Positions 48,313-61,708 of a DNA stretch of 64,000 nucleotides are shown here, in pieces. The notes below the pieces were generated by a model. That model had not been told where the DNA came from. It worked only from the letters and a program-made list of their open reading frames with translations, and did no database searches. Made by a program: the position numbers and the translations under genes. Within the stretch, counting starts at the first letter, position 1. Each line of letters begins with the position of its first letter. Origin of the DNA: Chondrosia reniformis (Eukaryota > Porifera > Demospongiae > Chondrillida > Chondrillidae); contig OX359200.1 of the NCBI GenBank assembly GCA_947172415.1, positions 3,226,501 through 3,290,500 of the forward strand, in the 5' to 3' direction.

Positions 48313-49108
48313 AGAGAACAATAAACATTTTCTACAAAAATATTGAAGATGTAGGGATGGCACAAAAAGCATAGAAACGAGAAAGGGATGTTAGACAGTG
48401 AAGCATTAGCTGTATATGCATGAATCATACAACAACCTGGCTTGTAGGATTCATACATAGCTAATGCTTCACTGTGTAACATCCCTTTCTTGTTTCTATG
48501 CTTTTTGTGCCATCCCTACATCTTCACTATTTTTGTAGAAAATTTTTATTGTTCTCTAGTTTCGGTACTTTTTATGGAACATAAGCTAGGAATTCATTGT
48601 GTTTTAAACCACTTTGGTTTCGCAATCTTCGACTGATTATGACGTCATTAAAATGGCGAATTTATTGAGGTCTTGACTCTTGAGCCATGAAAACTGTCAT
48701 ACTCAATAATGGCGTTATTGCTCTCACTTCTCCTTAAGAATACAGCTCCGAAAATTTAGAGTAATTTCGATTAAGAAATAGTCCGAAGGCTTATTTCGTT
48801 TTTTAGTTACAGCGGGCAAAGAAGATGAAGAAGATGAAGAAGAAGATGAAGAAGATGAAGAAGAAGATGAAGAAGATGAAGAAGAAGAAAACGAAAATGG
48901 GAGATTTCAAAGTTTGTTCATTTGCCCACGATACACGGTCGCTTGCCTTCAAGGCCAATTTATAGCATGGCTGTTTTATATTTAACTCTACATAGTCTCG
49001 TTTTCGCGATTTTCAGTCTAATTCGGAATTTCGCTCCTATACCAATGTATGGAGAAAACGAAACAACCCGTTCCATCCCTACATAGAGAGTACTACCGTA
49101 CTCTCTGA
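48313..49108. mobile_element. Fold-back element, copy 2
   Basis: Copy of 46172-46967 displaced by exactly 2141 bp as part of the tandem duplication, not a separate transposition. Arms are at 48313-48426 and 48458-48557. One base difference was noticed near the right end. Confidence 0.78.
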
Positions 49109-50176
49109 TACTACATAAACCTAGAACTTACAACTTGTACATACAACAAGTACTAAAGCTAGTTCATACAGTTAGTACTTAAAACCTTTAGATGGAACTA
49201 GTATATACAACTAGAACATATAACTAGCACATACAACTAGAAAATAAAACTAGAACTAGTACATAAAACTGGTACATACAACTAGTACTAACAACCAGTA
49301 ACGAATACATACAACTAGTACATTAAACTAGTATATACAAATAGTACTTACATTTACTTCATACAAATTGTACATAACACTAGTACATATGACTAGAACA
49401 TAAAAATTTTACTAGTGCATATAAATAGTAAGTACAACCATTACACACAACTAGTATATACAACTAGTACATATAACTAGAACTACAACTAGTACATAGA
49501 ACTAGTACATAGAAGGACTACATAAAACTGATACATACAACTAGAACATGCAACTAGTACATAATAATTAGTACATAAAATAGTGCATATAACTAGAACA
49601 TAGGACTTTCGACTAGTACTTACAACTAGCAAACATAACTTGTATATACTACTTGCACATACAAAAAGTACATACAATTAGTACCTACAATTAGTATATA
49701 TAACCAGTACTATATAGAACATAAAACTACAAAATACAACTGGTACATACAACTAGTAACGAGTACGTACAAATAGTACATAGAACTAGTACATACAACT
49801 TGTACATACAATTAGTAAGTACATCGATTACGTACAATTTGTACTAGGACTATATCATATAACTAGTATATAGAACTCAAACATAGAACTAGTATATTCA
49901 AATAGTATCTACAATTAGTAAATTTAACTAGTACTAGTATATAAACTAATACATTGAACTAGTACATACACCTAGCAACGAGTACATACAACTATATAAT
50001 ACCTACAACTGGTTCATACAACTAGTAACAAGTACATACAACTAGTAATTAGTAAATACAAGTACCAAGGAGTACATACAATTAGTACCTAAAACTAGTA
50101 AATATAACTAGTTCTAGTACAAACAACTGGTAAAGTACATACAATTAGTACATACAACTAATACATATAACTAGTA
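49109..50176. repeat. 13-bp satellite, third partial 2141-bp unit
   Basis: It continues the 2141-bp unit from 49233. It then carries an extra segment of about 66 bp (from about 49390, GACTAGAACATAAAAATTTT) that is also present after LINE D near 55695. A LINE empty site lies at 49162-49189. Confidence 0.9.
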
Positions 50177-50923
50177 CAATGGAACCTGAGTAAGCGGTCA
50201 CCTTATTAAAGCAGTCACCTCCCTTTTCCGGTCGCCAATGTATACTCCCAAACAATCCGCTATATTGAAGTATACATCGAGACCTTGTTAATGAGGTCAC
50301 CTGCATAATGCACATAGCGGTCGTTTTTCCGTGGCCCCGAAGGGATATCTCTACTCTGTAATGCGGCCATACAGATTTGAAAGTAAGTTAATGACAACAA
50401 TTTATCAATAAAATGTTCTAAAGAGTCTCCTTTACTCCTTCAGTGACTCTTGCAGCTTTCTTTTTAAAGTTCTGATTTAACGAAATTTCGGTCATAACGA
50501 AATGTTTAGAAAAAACGGTTTTAAACAACATAAAACCTTCGGTTTATAACGAAATTTTAGAGTCGAATCTTGGAAAAATTCGTTTATAACAAATTAAGCT
50601 TTCCTGGTCTGGTGTTTTGATCCTAGACGTGTTAAGTTTTTGTGAATGAAGTGTATACGCATAGCGGGTACGAACATTATAATGAATTCGATGTTATTTA
50701 GGCGGTCAAGTAATAACTGATACCTTAACACCTTAAGTATACAGTATTTTTCGTTCTAGCCGCTGAAGTTGATTTTAAGATGCGTGTCCGAAAACGTATC
50801 TTTGTATAACAATCATGTTTTTTGTCAATGAATATTAATGAGCACCTTGTTAATACAGCCACCTGTGTATTACAGCCAGCAAGTTTGTCTCCCTTGGGTG
50901 ACCGCATTAGTCAGGTTCCACTG
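50177..50923. mobile_element. TA-flanked MITE, copy 2
   Basis: A 747-bp homologue of 6709-7442. Ends are CAATGGAACCTGAG (first G of the family end mutated) and CAGGTTCCACTG, flanked by TA at 50175-50176 and 50924-50925. The paralogous empty site in the 2141-bp unit (TA at 45806-45807, ACTAGTACATACAAC) confirms the ends. There is no transposase. Confidence 0.85.
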
Positions 50924-53900
50924 TACATACAACAATTACCCACAACTTCTCCATACATCTAATACATAAAATTAAATCATACAATCAGTACGTACAACTA
51001 GTATTAAGCACATACAACTAGTACTTCTCTAGTACATAGTATAACTAGTATTAGAACCTACAACTAGAACATACAAAAAGTACATACAACTAGTACATAC
51101 AACCAATAGGCACAACTAGCACTAATAACTGGTCCACACAACTACTCCATATAACTATTACATGTAAATAGTACATACATCTAGTGCATACAACTAGTAC
51201 ATGCAACTTGTAAATACAATGGATTCATATCTAGTGTATACAACTAGTACATACTGCTAGTGCATACAACTAGTACATATAACTAGTACATACAACTAGT
51301 ACATAAAACTAGTACATACAACTAGAACATACAACTAGAACATAGCTAGTACGTACAACTAGTATATACATACAACTAGAACACAAAACTGGTTCATACA
51401 ATTTGTACATAGAACTACTACATACAACTACCACATACAACTAGTACCTACAACTAGTAAATATAGCTAGTACTAGCCAATACAACTAGTGAATACAACT
51501 AGTACTTGCAACTAGTACATATAACTAGTACACACACCTACTAAATATAACTAATACATAAAAATTTAACTAGTACATATAAATAGTACATACGCATATT
51601 ACATATAAGTAGTACATAAAACTAGTGCTTACAACTAGAAACTAGTAAATACAACTAGTACATACAACTAGACCATACAACTACTACATATAACTAGTAC
51701 ATACATGTAGTACACACAACTAGTACATACATGTAGTACACACAACTACTACATACAACTAGTACATATAACTAGTTCATACAACTAATAATTAAAACAT
51801 ATTACTTGTACATACACCTAGTAAAAACAACTAGTACATACAACCTGTACATAAAACTGGTTAATTTCTAGTGCATACAACAAGTACATAAAACTAGTTT
51901 CTAGGACATACAACTAGTACATAAAACTAATAAATACAACTAGTACATAAAACTAGTTAATATAGCTAGTGCTAGTGCATAGAACTAGTGTATACAATTA
52001 GTTGATATAATTCGTACATACAACTAGTACATATAACTAGTACATAAAACTAGTACACATAACTGGTACACATACATATAACCAGTAACTAGTACATACA
52101 AATATAACTGGTACTTATAAATAGTACATACACATAGTACATACGAATAGTACATAAGAATATTACATATAACTAGAAACTAGTACATACAAGTATTTCA
52201 TAGAATCGGTACATAATACTAGAACGTACAACTTTTATATACAACTAGTAGATAGCTACTACATACAACTCTTATATACCTACAACTAATACATACAACT
52301 CGTGCATAACTAGTACATATAACTAGTACATACAACTAGTATCTAGTACAAACAACTAGTGCCTACCTAGGTCCTAGTATAACTAGTATTTGAACCTATA
52401 TTTAGAACATACAACTCATACATACAACTAGTACATACAAATATTACCTAAATCTAGTACATATAAATAGTACTTGCATATAGTATATACAACTAGTACA
52501 TGCAATTGGTATATGCAACCAATAAATACAACTAGTACAAATACCACATACACCTAATTCATACAATTAGTACATACAAGTACCACATAAAACTAGTATA
52601 TATAACTAACACCTACAACGAGTAAATATAACTAGTAATAGTACATACAACTAGTACATATAACTAGTAAATAAAACTAGTTCATATATCTAGTACATAC
52701 AAATATAACGAGTTCATATGAGTAGTTCATACAACAGTACATACAACTAGTACTTATAAATAGTATATACAGCTAATACATACAACAATTTCATTCAACT
52801 AGTACATATAACTACTACATACAATTGGTACATATAAATAGTACAAACAACTAGTACATACAACTAGTATCTCGTACATACAACTAGTACCTACCTAGTA
52901 ACTAGTATAACTAGTACTGGAACCTACAACTAGTATATACAACTAGTACATACATCAAGTACATACAATTAGTACACATAAATAGTACACACAACTAGTA
53001 CATACAACTAGTGCATACAACTGGTATATATAAATAATAAATATAACTTATACAGAGCTAGTACAAACAACTAGTGTACATACAACTAGTAAATATAACT
53101 AGTGCTAGTGCATAGAACTAGTGTATACAACTAGTTCATAAAATTAGTACATACAACTAGCACATGCAACTAGTACATACAACTAGTACATATAACTAGT
53201 ACATACACATATAACTGGTACTTATAAATAGTATATAGTTCTTACCTAGTATAACTTGTACTGGAACCTACAACTAGTACATACAATTAGTCACTTGTAC
53301 ATAAAACTAGTCCCTACAACTATAACATAAAACTAGTACATACAACTAGTACACACTACTAGTACATTCTACTAGTACGTATAACAAGTACAAACAAGTA
53401 ATACATTTAACTAGTACATACAACTAGTACACACAACTAGCACATACAACTAGTGCGAACAACTACTTCATACAACTTGTACCCACAACTAGTACCTATG
53501 ATGGGAACATACACATAAAATTAGTACATATAAATAGTACATACAACTAGGACATTAAACTAGAACTCCAACTAGTATTACATTTTTCTAGTGCCAACTT
53601 AGTAAATAGATTACTAGTACTCAAGCTTACAAGTACTAGTACCTACAACTAGTCCATACACATATATATATATAACTAGTACACACAGCCTATATTAGTA
53701 CATATAATTTGTACCTACAACTAGTAAATATAACTAGTACTAGTACATACAACTAGTTCATAAAATGTATAGAAAATGTAGCTAGTCCAAACACCGAGTA
53801 CATACAACTAGTACATACAAATTGTACATGCAACAAGAACATATAACTAGAACATGCACATATAACTAGTACATACAACTAGTACATACATCTAGCAAAT

Positions 53901-54320
53901 ATAACCAGTACTAGTATATAAAACTGGTACATTGAACTAGGACACACAGGTTGCAATGAGTACACACTACTAGTACATAGAACTAGTACAGACGACTTGT
54001 ACATACAACTAGTAAACACAACTAGTACATACAACTAGTACATATAACTAGTTCATACAACTAGTACACACAACTAGTATACACAATTAATGTATACAAC
54101 CAGTACATTCAACTAGTCCTAACACTAGTTCATATAACTAGTACTAGAAAGTACTTCCAATTAGTACATACAACTAGTTCATACAATTAGAACATACAAG
54201 TAGTACATTAACCTAGTGCATACAACTAGAAACTAGTACATACAACTTGCACATAGAAACAGTACATAAAACTAGTACTTACAACTAGTACTAAAACTAG
54301 TTCATACAGTTAGTTCTTAC
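50924..54320. repeat. 13-bp satellite, right subfamily
   Basis: Paralogous in blocks to 29.8-33.2 kb (for example AACCTATATTTAGAACATACAAC near 52395) and, from about 53300, to 38.4-40.1 kb. It ends at the LINE D target GTTAGTTCTTAC (54309-54320). No gene. Confidence 0.93.
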
Positions 54321-54358
54321 TTGAAAAACAAAAGCCTTAACGGAGAACCTTGTTACTT

Positions 54359-54382
54359 CTTGCCTTAGTGTACTAAGGCAAG
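54359..54382 (-). other. LINE 3' UTR hairpin, copy D
   Basis: The stem CTTGCCTTAG/CTAAGGCAAG is unchanged. Only the loop differs (TGTA instead of TTTA), as expected if the stem matters. Confidence 0.65.
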
Positions 54383-54589
54383 GAGTATCCGGCTTGGACA
54401 ACCCTCAGTCAGTTATGTTTTCCTTTCTTTGGGTTTTTAGCCAGAAGCCTCGGCTTTGCCTCCTTCCGGCAGCAGCAGACAGGTGCGCATCGGGCCAAAG
54501 TTGACCGTCATAATAGGAGGGAGTACCTCCATACACAAATCCACCACTACTTTCCAGAGGTCGACAGGCAAGGACTGGGACAGGACTAC

Positions 54590-55416
54590 TTATCGTCCAG
54601 GCCCCAATCCCTCAACAGATAGATGTCGCCTCAATATCCTTACAGCCGAGCAGAGAACAGTTCTCTGCATGGCTCTCATCACTTCTACTGCACTTTTTGA
54701 CAGCTTTGGAATTCCCCTAAGGTCTTCCAGGAGCGTGTCCACTGTCCCCAAAGCACCAATTATCATCGGGACTACCTTAATTCGGTAGCCCCTAAATTGT
54801 TTCCTCATATCAGCTGCCAGCTTCTGGTACTTTTGGAACTTCTCTTGCCATCTTCCATTAATATTGCTGTCAGTAGGAACTGACATCTCAATAATGAAGA
54901 TGGACTTACATAGCCGATCCTCAACCACTAAGTCTGGCCTTCTTTCTGTCATTTCATCATCTGTAGGGATACTAGGATCCCACAAGATTTTGACAGCCCT
55001 ATTCTCATAGACTGGTTTTGCTTCTAGTTTGTACCAGGGCTCTTCCTGCTTGAATCCATATTCTTTCAACAGTCTCCACAACACTATCAGTATTGCCCGG
55101 TCATGTCTCTCTTTGTAGAGAGAAAATCCCTTGGGCTCACACATGTTTAGTATGTGTTTGACCGTTTCCATAGCCTTGCCACATTCTCTGCACATTAGGA
55201 GGCTAGAATTCTTCAGAATCCTATTTTGGTACCACCTAGTGTGCAGCACATCATCTTGGGCTGCAAGAATCAGAGCCTCAGTTTGAGGTCTGAGTCTCCC
55301 CTCAGAAAGCCACACATAAGACTCCCTATTTGTGACTTGTCTGTGGTATGAGCCCTGGTGAGACTTTTCGGCTAGGTTACTTTTTAACCTTTCAGTCTGA
55401 GCCTCCCGGAGCTCAC
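54590..55416 (-). pseudogene. LINE copy D, zinc knuckle and endonuclease fragment
   Basis: The frame is open from the truncation point to the natural stop (54590). It holds the complete zinc knuckle CRECGKAMETVKHILNMC (near 55140-55200) and the intact RPDLVVEDR and IIEMSVPTDSNI motifs. There is no RT and no start codon, so it cannot be expressed from its own signals. Its endonuclease region is the least damaged of the complete ones in the window. Confidence 0.82.
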
Positions 55417-58400
55417 GTTAGTTCTTACAACCTTTATGTAGAACTAGTACATACAATAGTACATAACTAGTATTTATAACTAGTGCATATAACTAGTATA
55501 TATAACTAGTTCATACAACTAGTACATATAACTAGCACATACAACTAGAAAATAAAACTAGAACTAGTACATAAAACCAGTACATACAACTAGTACTAAC
55601 AACCAGTAACGAATACATACAACTAGTACATTAAACTAGTATATACAAATAGTACTTACATCTACTTTATACAAATTGTACATAACACTAGTACATATGA
55701 ATAGAACATAAAAATTTTACTAGTGCATATAAATAGTAAGTACAACCAGTACACACAACTAGTACATACAACTAGTACATATAACTAGAACTACAACTAG
55801 TACATAGAATTAGAACATAGAAGGACTACATAAACCTGATACATACAACTAGTCCCTGCAACTAGTACATAATAATTAGTACATAAAAATAGTGCATATA
55901 AGTAGAACATAGGACTTTCAACTAATACTTAAAACTAGCAAACATAACTTGTATATACTACTTGCACATACAAAAAGTACATACAATTAGTACCTACAAT
56001 TAGTATATATAACCAGTACTATATAGAACATAAAACTACAACGTACAACTGGTACATACAACTAGTAATGAGTACGTACAAATAGTACATAGAACTAGTA
56101 CATACAACTTGTACATACAATTAGTACGTACATCGATTACGTACAATTTGTACTAGGACTATATCATATAACTAGTATATACAACTCAAACAAAAAACTA
56201 GTATATTCAAATTGTATCTGCAATTAGTAAATTTAACTAGTACTAGTACATAAACTAATACATTGAACTAGTACATACACGTAGCAACGAGTGCATACAA
56301 CTATATAATACCTACAACTGGTTCATACAACTAGTAACAAGTACATACAACTAGTAATTAGTAAATACAAGTAGCAACGAGTACATACAATTAGTACCTA
56401 AAACTAGTAAATATAATTAGTTCTAGTACAAACAACTGGTAAAGTATATACAATTAGTACATACAACTTGTACATACAACTGATTCATATCTAGTGCATA
56501 CAACTAGTACATACAGCTAGTGGATACAACTAGTACATATAAGTAGTTCAAAAACATATAACTAGTACATGCAAATTGTAAATACAACTCAACTACTATA
56601 TACAACTAGTACATACAACTAGTTCATAAAATTAGTACATACAACCAGTTCATAAAACTAGTACATGCAACCAGTACATAAAACTAGTTTCTAGTACATA
56701 CAACTAGTACCTTCTTGTACCTAGTATAACAAGTACAAGAATCTACAACAAATACAAAAAACCTAGTACATACAACTAGAACATACAACTAGTACATAGC
56801 CAGTACATACAACTAGTATATACATACAACTAGAACACAAAACTAGTTCACACAACTAGTACCTACAACTAGTAAATATAGCTAGTACTAGTCCATACAA
56901 CTAGTGAATACAACTAGTACTTGCAACTAGTACATATAACTAGTGCACGCCGACTACATGTAACTAATACATAAAAATTTAACTAGTACATTTAAATAGT
57001 ACATACGCATAGTACATATAAGTAGTACATAAAACTAGTGCTTACAACTACAAACTAGTAAATACAACTAGTACATACAACTAGACCATACAACTACTAC
57101 ATATAACTAGTACATACATGTAGTACACACAACTAGTACATGCAACTAATACATACAACTAGTACATATAACTAGTTCACACAACTACTACATATAGCCG
57201 GTACATATAAATAGTACATACATCTAGTACATACAACTGGTACATACAACTAGTACATAGAACTAATAAATACAACCAGTACATAAAACTAGTGCAGAGC
57301 AAGTACAAACAACTAGTGCATACAACCAGTACATACAATAGTACACACAACTACCACATACAACTAGTACATACAACTAGCTCCTACAACTAGTAAATAT
57401 AACTAAATAGTAATTGTACTTACATCTAGTACGTGCAATTAGCATAAACAACCAGTATATACATACAGCTAGTACATACACATATATTTAGTGAATATAA
57501 ATAGTAAGTACAACTAGTACGTATAACTAGTACACACAACTACTACATATATCTAGTACATAAAACTAGTTCATGCATCTAGTACATACAAATATAACGA
57601 GTTCATATAAGTAGTTCATACAACCAGTACATACAACTAGTACTTATAAATAGTATATACAATTAGTACATACAACAATTACACTCAACTAGTACATATA
57701 ACTACTACATATCAATAGTACGTATACACATAACTAGTACATAACAATAGTACATATATACAACAAGTACAAAATTAGTTCCTTCCTAATACCTAGTATA
57801 ACTTGTACTGGAACCTACAACTAGTGCAAACAACAAGTACATACAACTAGTACATACAATAAGTCACTAATACATACAACTAGCATATGCAACTAGTACA
57901 TACAATTACCCACAACTGTTACTTGCATGTAATACATATAATTACTACACACAACTAGTACGTACAACTAGTATATACCACATAAAACTAGTCCTTCCCT
58001 TGTACCTAGTATAAATACTATTAGAACCTACAACTAGAACATGCATCTAGTACATAAATCTACTACATACAACTACTACATACAACTTATACATACAACT
58101 AGTGCATGTAACTAGTACGCAGGTAGTACAAACAACTAGTGCATACAACTAGTACATACAACTGGTTCATATCTAGTACATACAACTTGTACCTACAATT
58201 AGTACATACAACTACCACATAAAACTGGTTCCTAAACCTAGTACCTACAACTAGTAAATATAACTAGTACTAGTTCATACAACTAGTAAATGCAATTAGT
58301 ATATACAGCAAGTACATACAGCTAGTACATAAACTGGTACATACACATATAACTAGTACATATATCTAGTTCATACAAATATAACGAATACATATAAGCC

Positions 58401-61046
58401 GTACATACAACTAGTACATACAACTAGTTCATGTAAATAGTATATTCAACTAGTTCATACAACAATTGCACACAACTAGTACATACAACTAGTACATACA
58501 ACTAGTATCTAGTACAAACAACTAGTGCCTACCTAGGTCCTAGTATAACTAGAATTAGAACCTATATTTAGAACATACAACTCGTACACACAACTAGAAT
58601 ATGCAACGAGTAAATATAACTAGTAATAGTACGTACAACTAGTACATGCAATTAGTACATGCAACCAACTTTACAGCTACTACTTACAAGTAGTACATAT
58701 ACCTGGTACATACACATATAAATAGTACATATAAATAGTACGTACAACTAGTGCAAATAACTAATACATACAACTAGTACAAATATCTAATACATACGAA
58801 TATAACGAGTACATATAGGTAGTACATACAACAATTACACACTAGTCCATATAACTAGTACATAAAACTTGTGTCTAGTACATACAACTAGTACCCACCT
58901 AGTACCTAATATAACTAGTATTAGAATCTACAAATAGAACATGCAACTAGTACATACTACTGCCACATACAACTAATACATACATCTAGTACATATAAAT
59001 AGTACATGCATCTAGTACATACAACTAGTATATATAGCTGCTACATATGAATAGTACTTATACACATAACTAGTACATAACAATTGTACATACAACAAGT
59101 ACAAAAAATTAGTTCCTTCCTAAAACCTAGTATAACGTTTACTGGAACCTACAACTAATTCAAACGACAAGTACATACAACTAGTACATACAATTAGTCA
59201 CTTATACATACAACTAGTACATAAAATTAGTCATTAGTACATACAACTAGTACAAATAACTGGTACATATAACTGGCACATATAACTAGTACATATAATT
59301 AGTACATACAACTAGTTCTTAAAACTTGTACATACAACTAGTACATGCAACTAGTATCTAGTACATACAACTACAACCTATCTAGTACCTAGTATAACTA
59401 GTACATGAACCAACAACTAGTACATACACATAGTACATACAACTAGTACATACTACTAGTGTGTACAACTAGAAAATAATATATACTACTAGTTCATAGA
59501 ACGAGTACATAATACTAGAACATACAACTTGTATATGCAACTAGTACATAGCTAATATTTATGACTAGTAGATACATACAACTAGTACGTACAACTGGTA
59601 CATAACTATTACATACAATTAGTACATTCCACTAGTACAAACAATTCGAACAAACAACTACTACATACAACTTCTACATACAACTAGTATCTACAACTAG
59701 TAAATATAACTAGGACTAGTACATAAAACTCGTGCATACAACTAGTACATGCTACTAGTACATACAACTGGAACATACCAAATAATACACACAACTAGAA
59801 CATGCAATTAGTACTTGCAACTAGTACATTCAACTAGTACATACAACTAGACCAAACGACTAGGTCAAATAACTATTACATATACCTACTACATATACCC
59901 AGTAAATACACATATACCTTGTAATTATATATAGTACATACAACTAGTACTTACAGTTAGTGCATACAACTAGCACATACAACTATAAACCAGTACATAC
60001 AACTAGTTCATAGAACGAGAACATAATACTAGAATGTACAACTTGTATACACAAGTAGTACATAGCTACTACATACAAGTAAAAGCAACTAGGATATACA
60101 ACTAGTACATTCACCTACTACATATAACTAGTACATACACATATATCCAATTATTATAAATAGTGCGTGCAACATACACCTAGTACACACAACTAGTACA
60201 TATAACTAGTATATATAGCTACTACATATGAATAGTACTTATACACATAACTAGTACATAACAATAGTACATACAACTAGTACATACAATTAGTCACTTG
60301 TACATACAACTAGTACATACAATTAGTCACTAGTACATACAACTAGTATATATAACTGGTAAATATAACTGGCATATATAACTAGTACATATAATTAGTA
60401 CATACAACTAGTTGATAAAACTAGTATATACAACTAGTACATGCAACTTATCTCGTACATACAACTACAACCTATCTAGTACCTAGTGTAACTAGTACAT
60501 GAACCAACAACTAGTACATACATATAGTACATACAACTAGTACATACTACTAGAACATACAACTAGAAACTAGTATATACAAGTAGCTCATAGAACGAGT
60601 ACATAATACTAGAAGGTACAACTTGTATATACAAGTAGTACATAGCTACTACATACAAGTAAAAGCAACTAGGACATATAACTAGTCCATCCACCTACCA
60701 CATATAACTAGTACATACACATATATCCAATTATTATAAATAGTACGTGCAACTAGTACATACACCTAGTTCATAAACCTAGTACATACAACTTGTGCAT
60801 ACAACAAGTATCTTCCTAGTTCCAAATATAACTAGTACAAGAACCTACAACTAGTACATTCATCTAGTACATACAACTAAAACATACAACTAGTATATAC
60901 ATACAACTAGTACATATAACTAGTACACACACAGACTACATATAACTAATATATAAAAATATAACTAGTACATATAAATAGTACAAACACCTACTATATA
61001 AAACTAATACATAAAAATATAACTAGTACATATTAATAACACAAAG
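55417..61046. repeat. 13-bp satellite, right subfamily
   Basis: It starts with the LINE D right target repeat and the ACCTTTATGTAGAACTAG segment seen after LINE C. It then follows the order of 29.1-34.27 kb. Blocks near 60880-61040 match 33970-34270. No gene is visible. Confidence 0.93.
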
Positions 61047-61708
61047 AAGGGGACCTTTATTAGAGCCCCTCTCTATTGTTTTCATAACGCCATTTATGTG
61101 TGGCTTCATGTTACGGATATATATATAATACGAGTTCATACGCAACTATTATAACAAATTTTATACGTAGATAGATGTATAATACGAGTTCATGCGCAAC
61201 TATTGTAACACTTAATTTATACGTCAATACATCGTTTGGCAAATGGTGGCGTTCAGGAAGCTTTAGTTAACGAAGCTTTTGTGTCGCTATTTATAATTTT
61301 TAGGACACTTAAGCGTCCTCAATCGTTAGGATTAAGAGTAATATGTCAAAGCCCTACGATGCGGCCAAGTAGTTCGAGTAAATTCAGGGCGCGGGAGCCC
61401 CACGAGTTTTTAAACTCGAACTACTTGTCATCCTAGGAACAGTCTTCGGTTCAGATTCATAGCCTACATGTTTGAAATCGGCAGCCATTTAAACTCGGAG
61501 ATAAGTCGTAGAGCTTCCGGGACACTTTTATCGAGTTCGGCGGCCATTTATAACCTGGAAACGGTCTTCGGTAGGGCTTCATAGCCCATATTTGCGAAAT
61601 CAGCCACCATTTTTAACTCGGAGATAGTTTGTATAGCTTCGTGGATTTTTTAATCGAGTTCTGCAGCCATTTTTATCCTAGGAACTGTCTTTGGTACGCT
61701 ATTTCATA
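61047..61708. repeat. 122-bp tandem-repeat island, copy 2, with inserted element
   Basis: Units start at 61430, 61552 and 61675 (ATCCTAGGAAC or AACCTGGAAAC), so the period is 122-123 bp. This is the same island as 34268-34955, with matching satellite on both sides, and it includes a TTA-type element at 61063-61427. Confidence 0.8.
61063..61427. mobile_element. TTA-flanked element with terminal hairpin (copy iii)
   Basis: Preceded by TTA (61060-61062) and followed by TCA, a probable mutated TTA. The right hairpin is at 61366-61427 with arms CAAGTAGTTCGAGTAAA and TTTAAACTCGAACTACTTG-like sequence and an inner GC-rich loop like that of copy i. The left hairpin is lost. It is paralogous to copy ii through the satellite duplication. 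Confidence 0.58.

Larger units (their letters stand above)
44951..49232. repeat. 2141-bp tandem duplication, nearly identical copies
   Basis: 44951-47091 is repeated as 47092-49232 at a constant offset of 2141. I found only two base differences (a G/T near 45046 versus 47187, an A/T near 46931 versus 49072). Each unit holds satellite plus one fold-back element. A third partial unit starts at 49233 and diverges at about 49390. Confidence 0.9.
54321..55416 (-). mobile_element. R2-like LINE, copy D (5' truncated, 1.1 kb)
   Basis: It contains only the 3' quarter of the LINE. It is flanked by GTTAGTTCTTAC at 54309-54320 and 55417-55428, the same target as copy C, in satellite that is paralogous to the flanks of C on both sides. 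It is either a separate truncated insertion at the same target or a deleted descendant of a duplicated C-type locus. Confidence 0.92.

Noticed and set aside
50725..50907. 60-codon frame within MITE copy 2 as a possible transposase
   Set aside because: Too short, no DDE/D motif, and not maintained in MITE copy 1.
54309..55428. LINE D as a clearly independent site-specific insertion
   Set aside because: Left and right flanks are paralogous to those of LINE C, so descent from one insertion followed by deletion cannot be excluded from this window.
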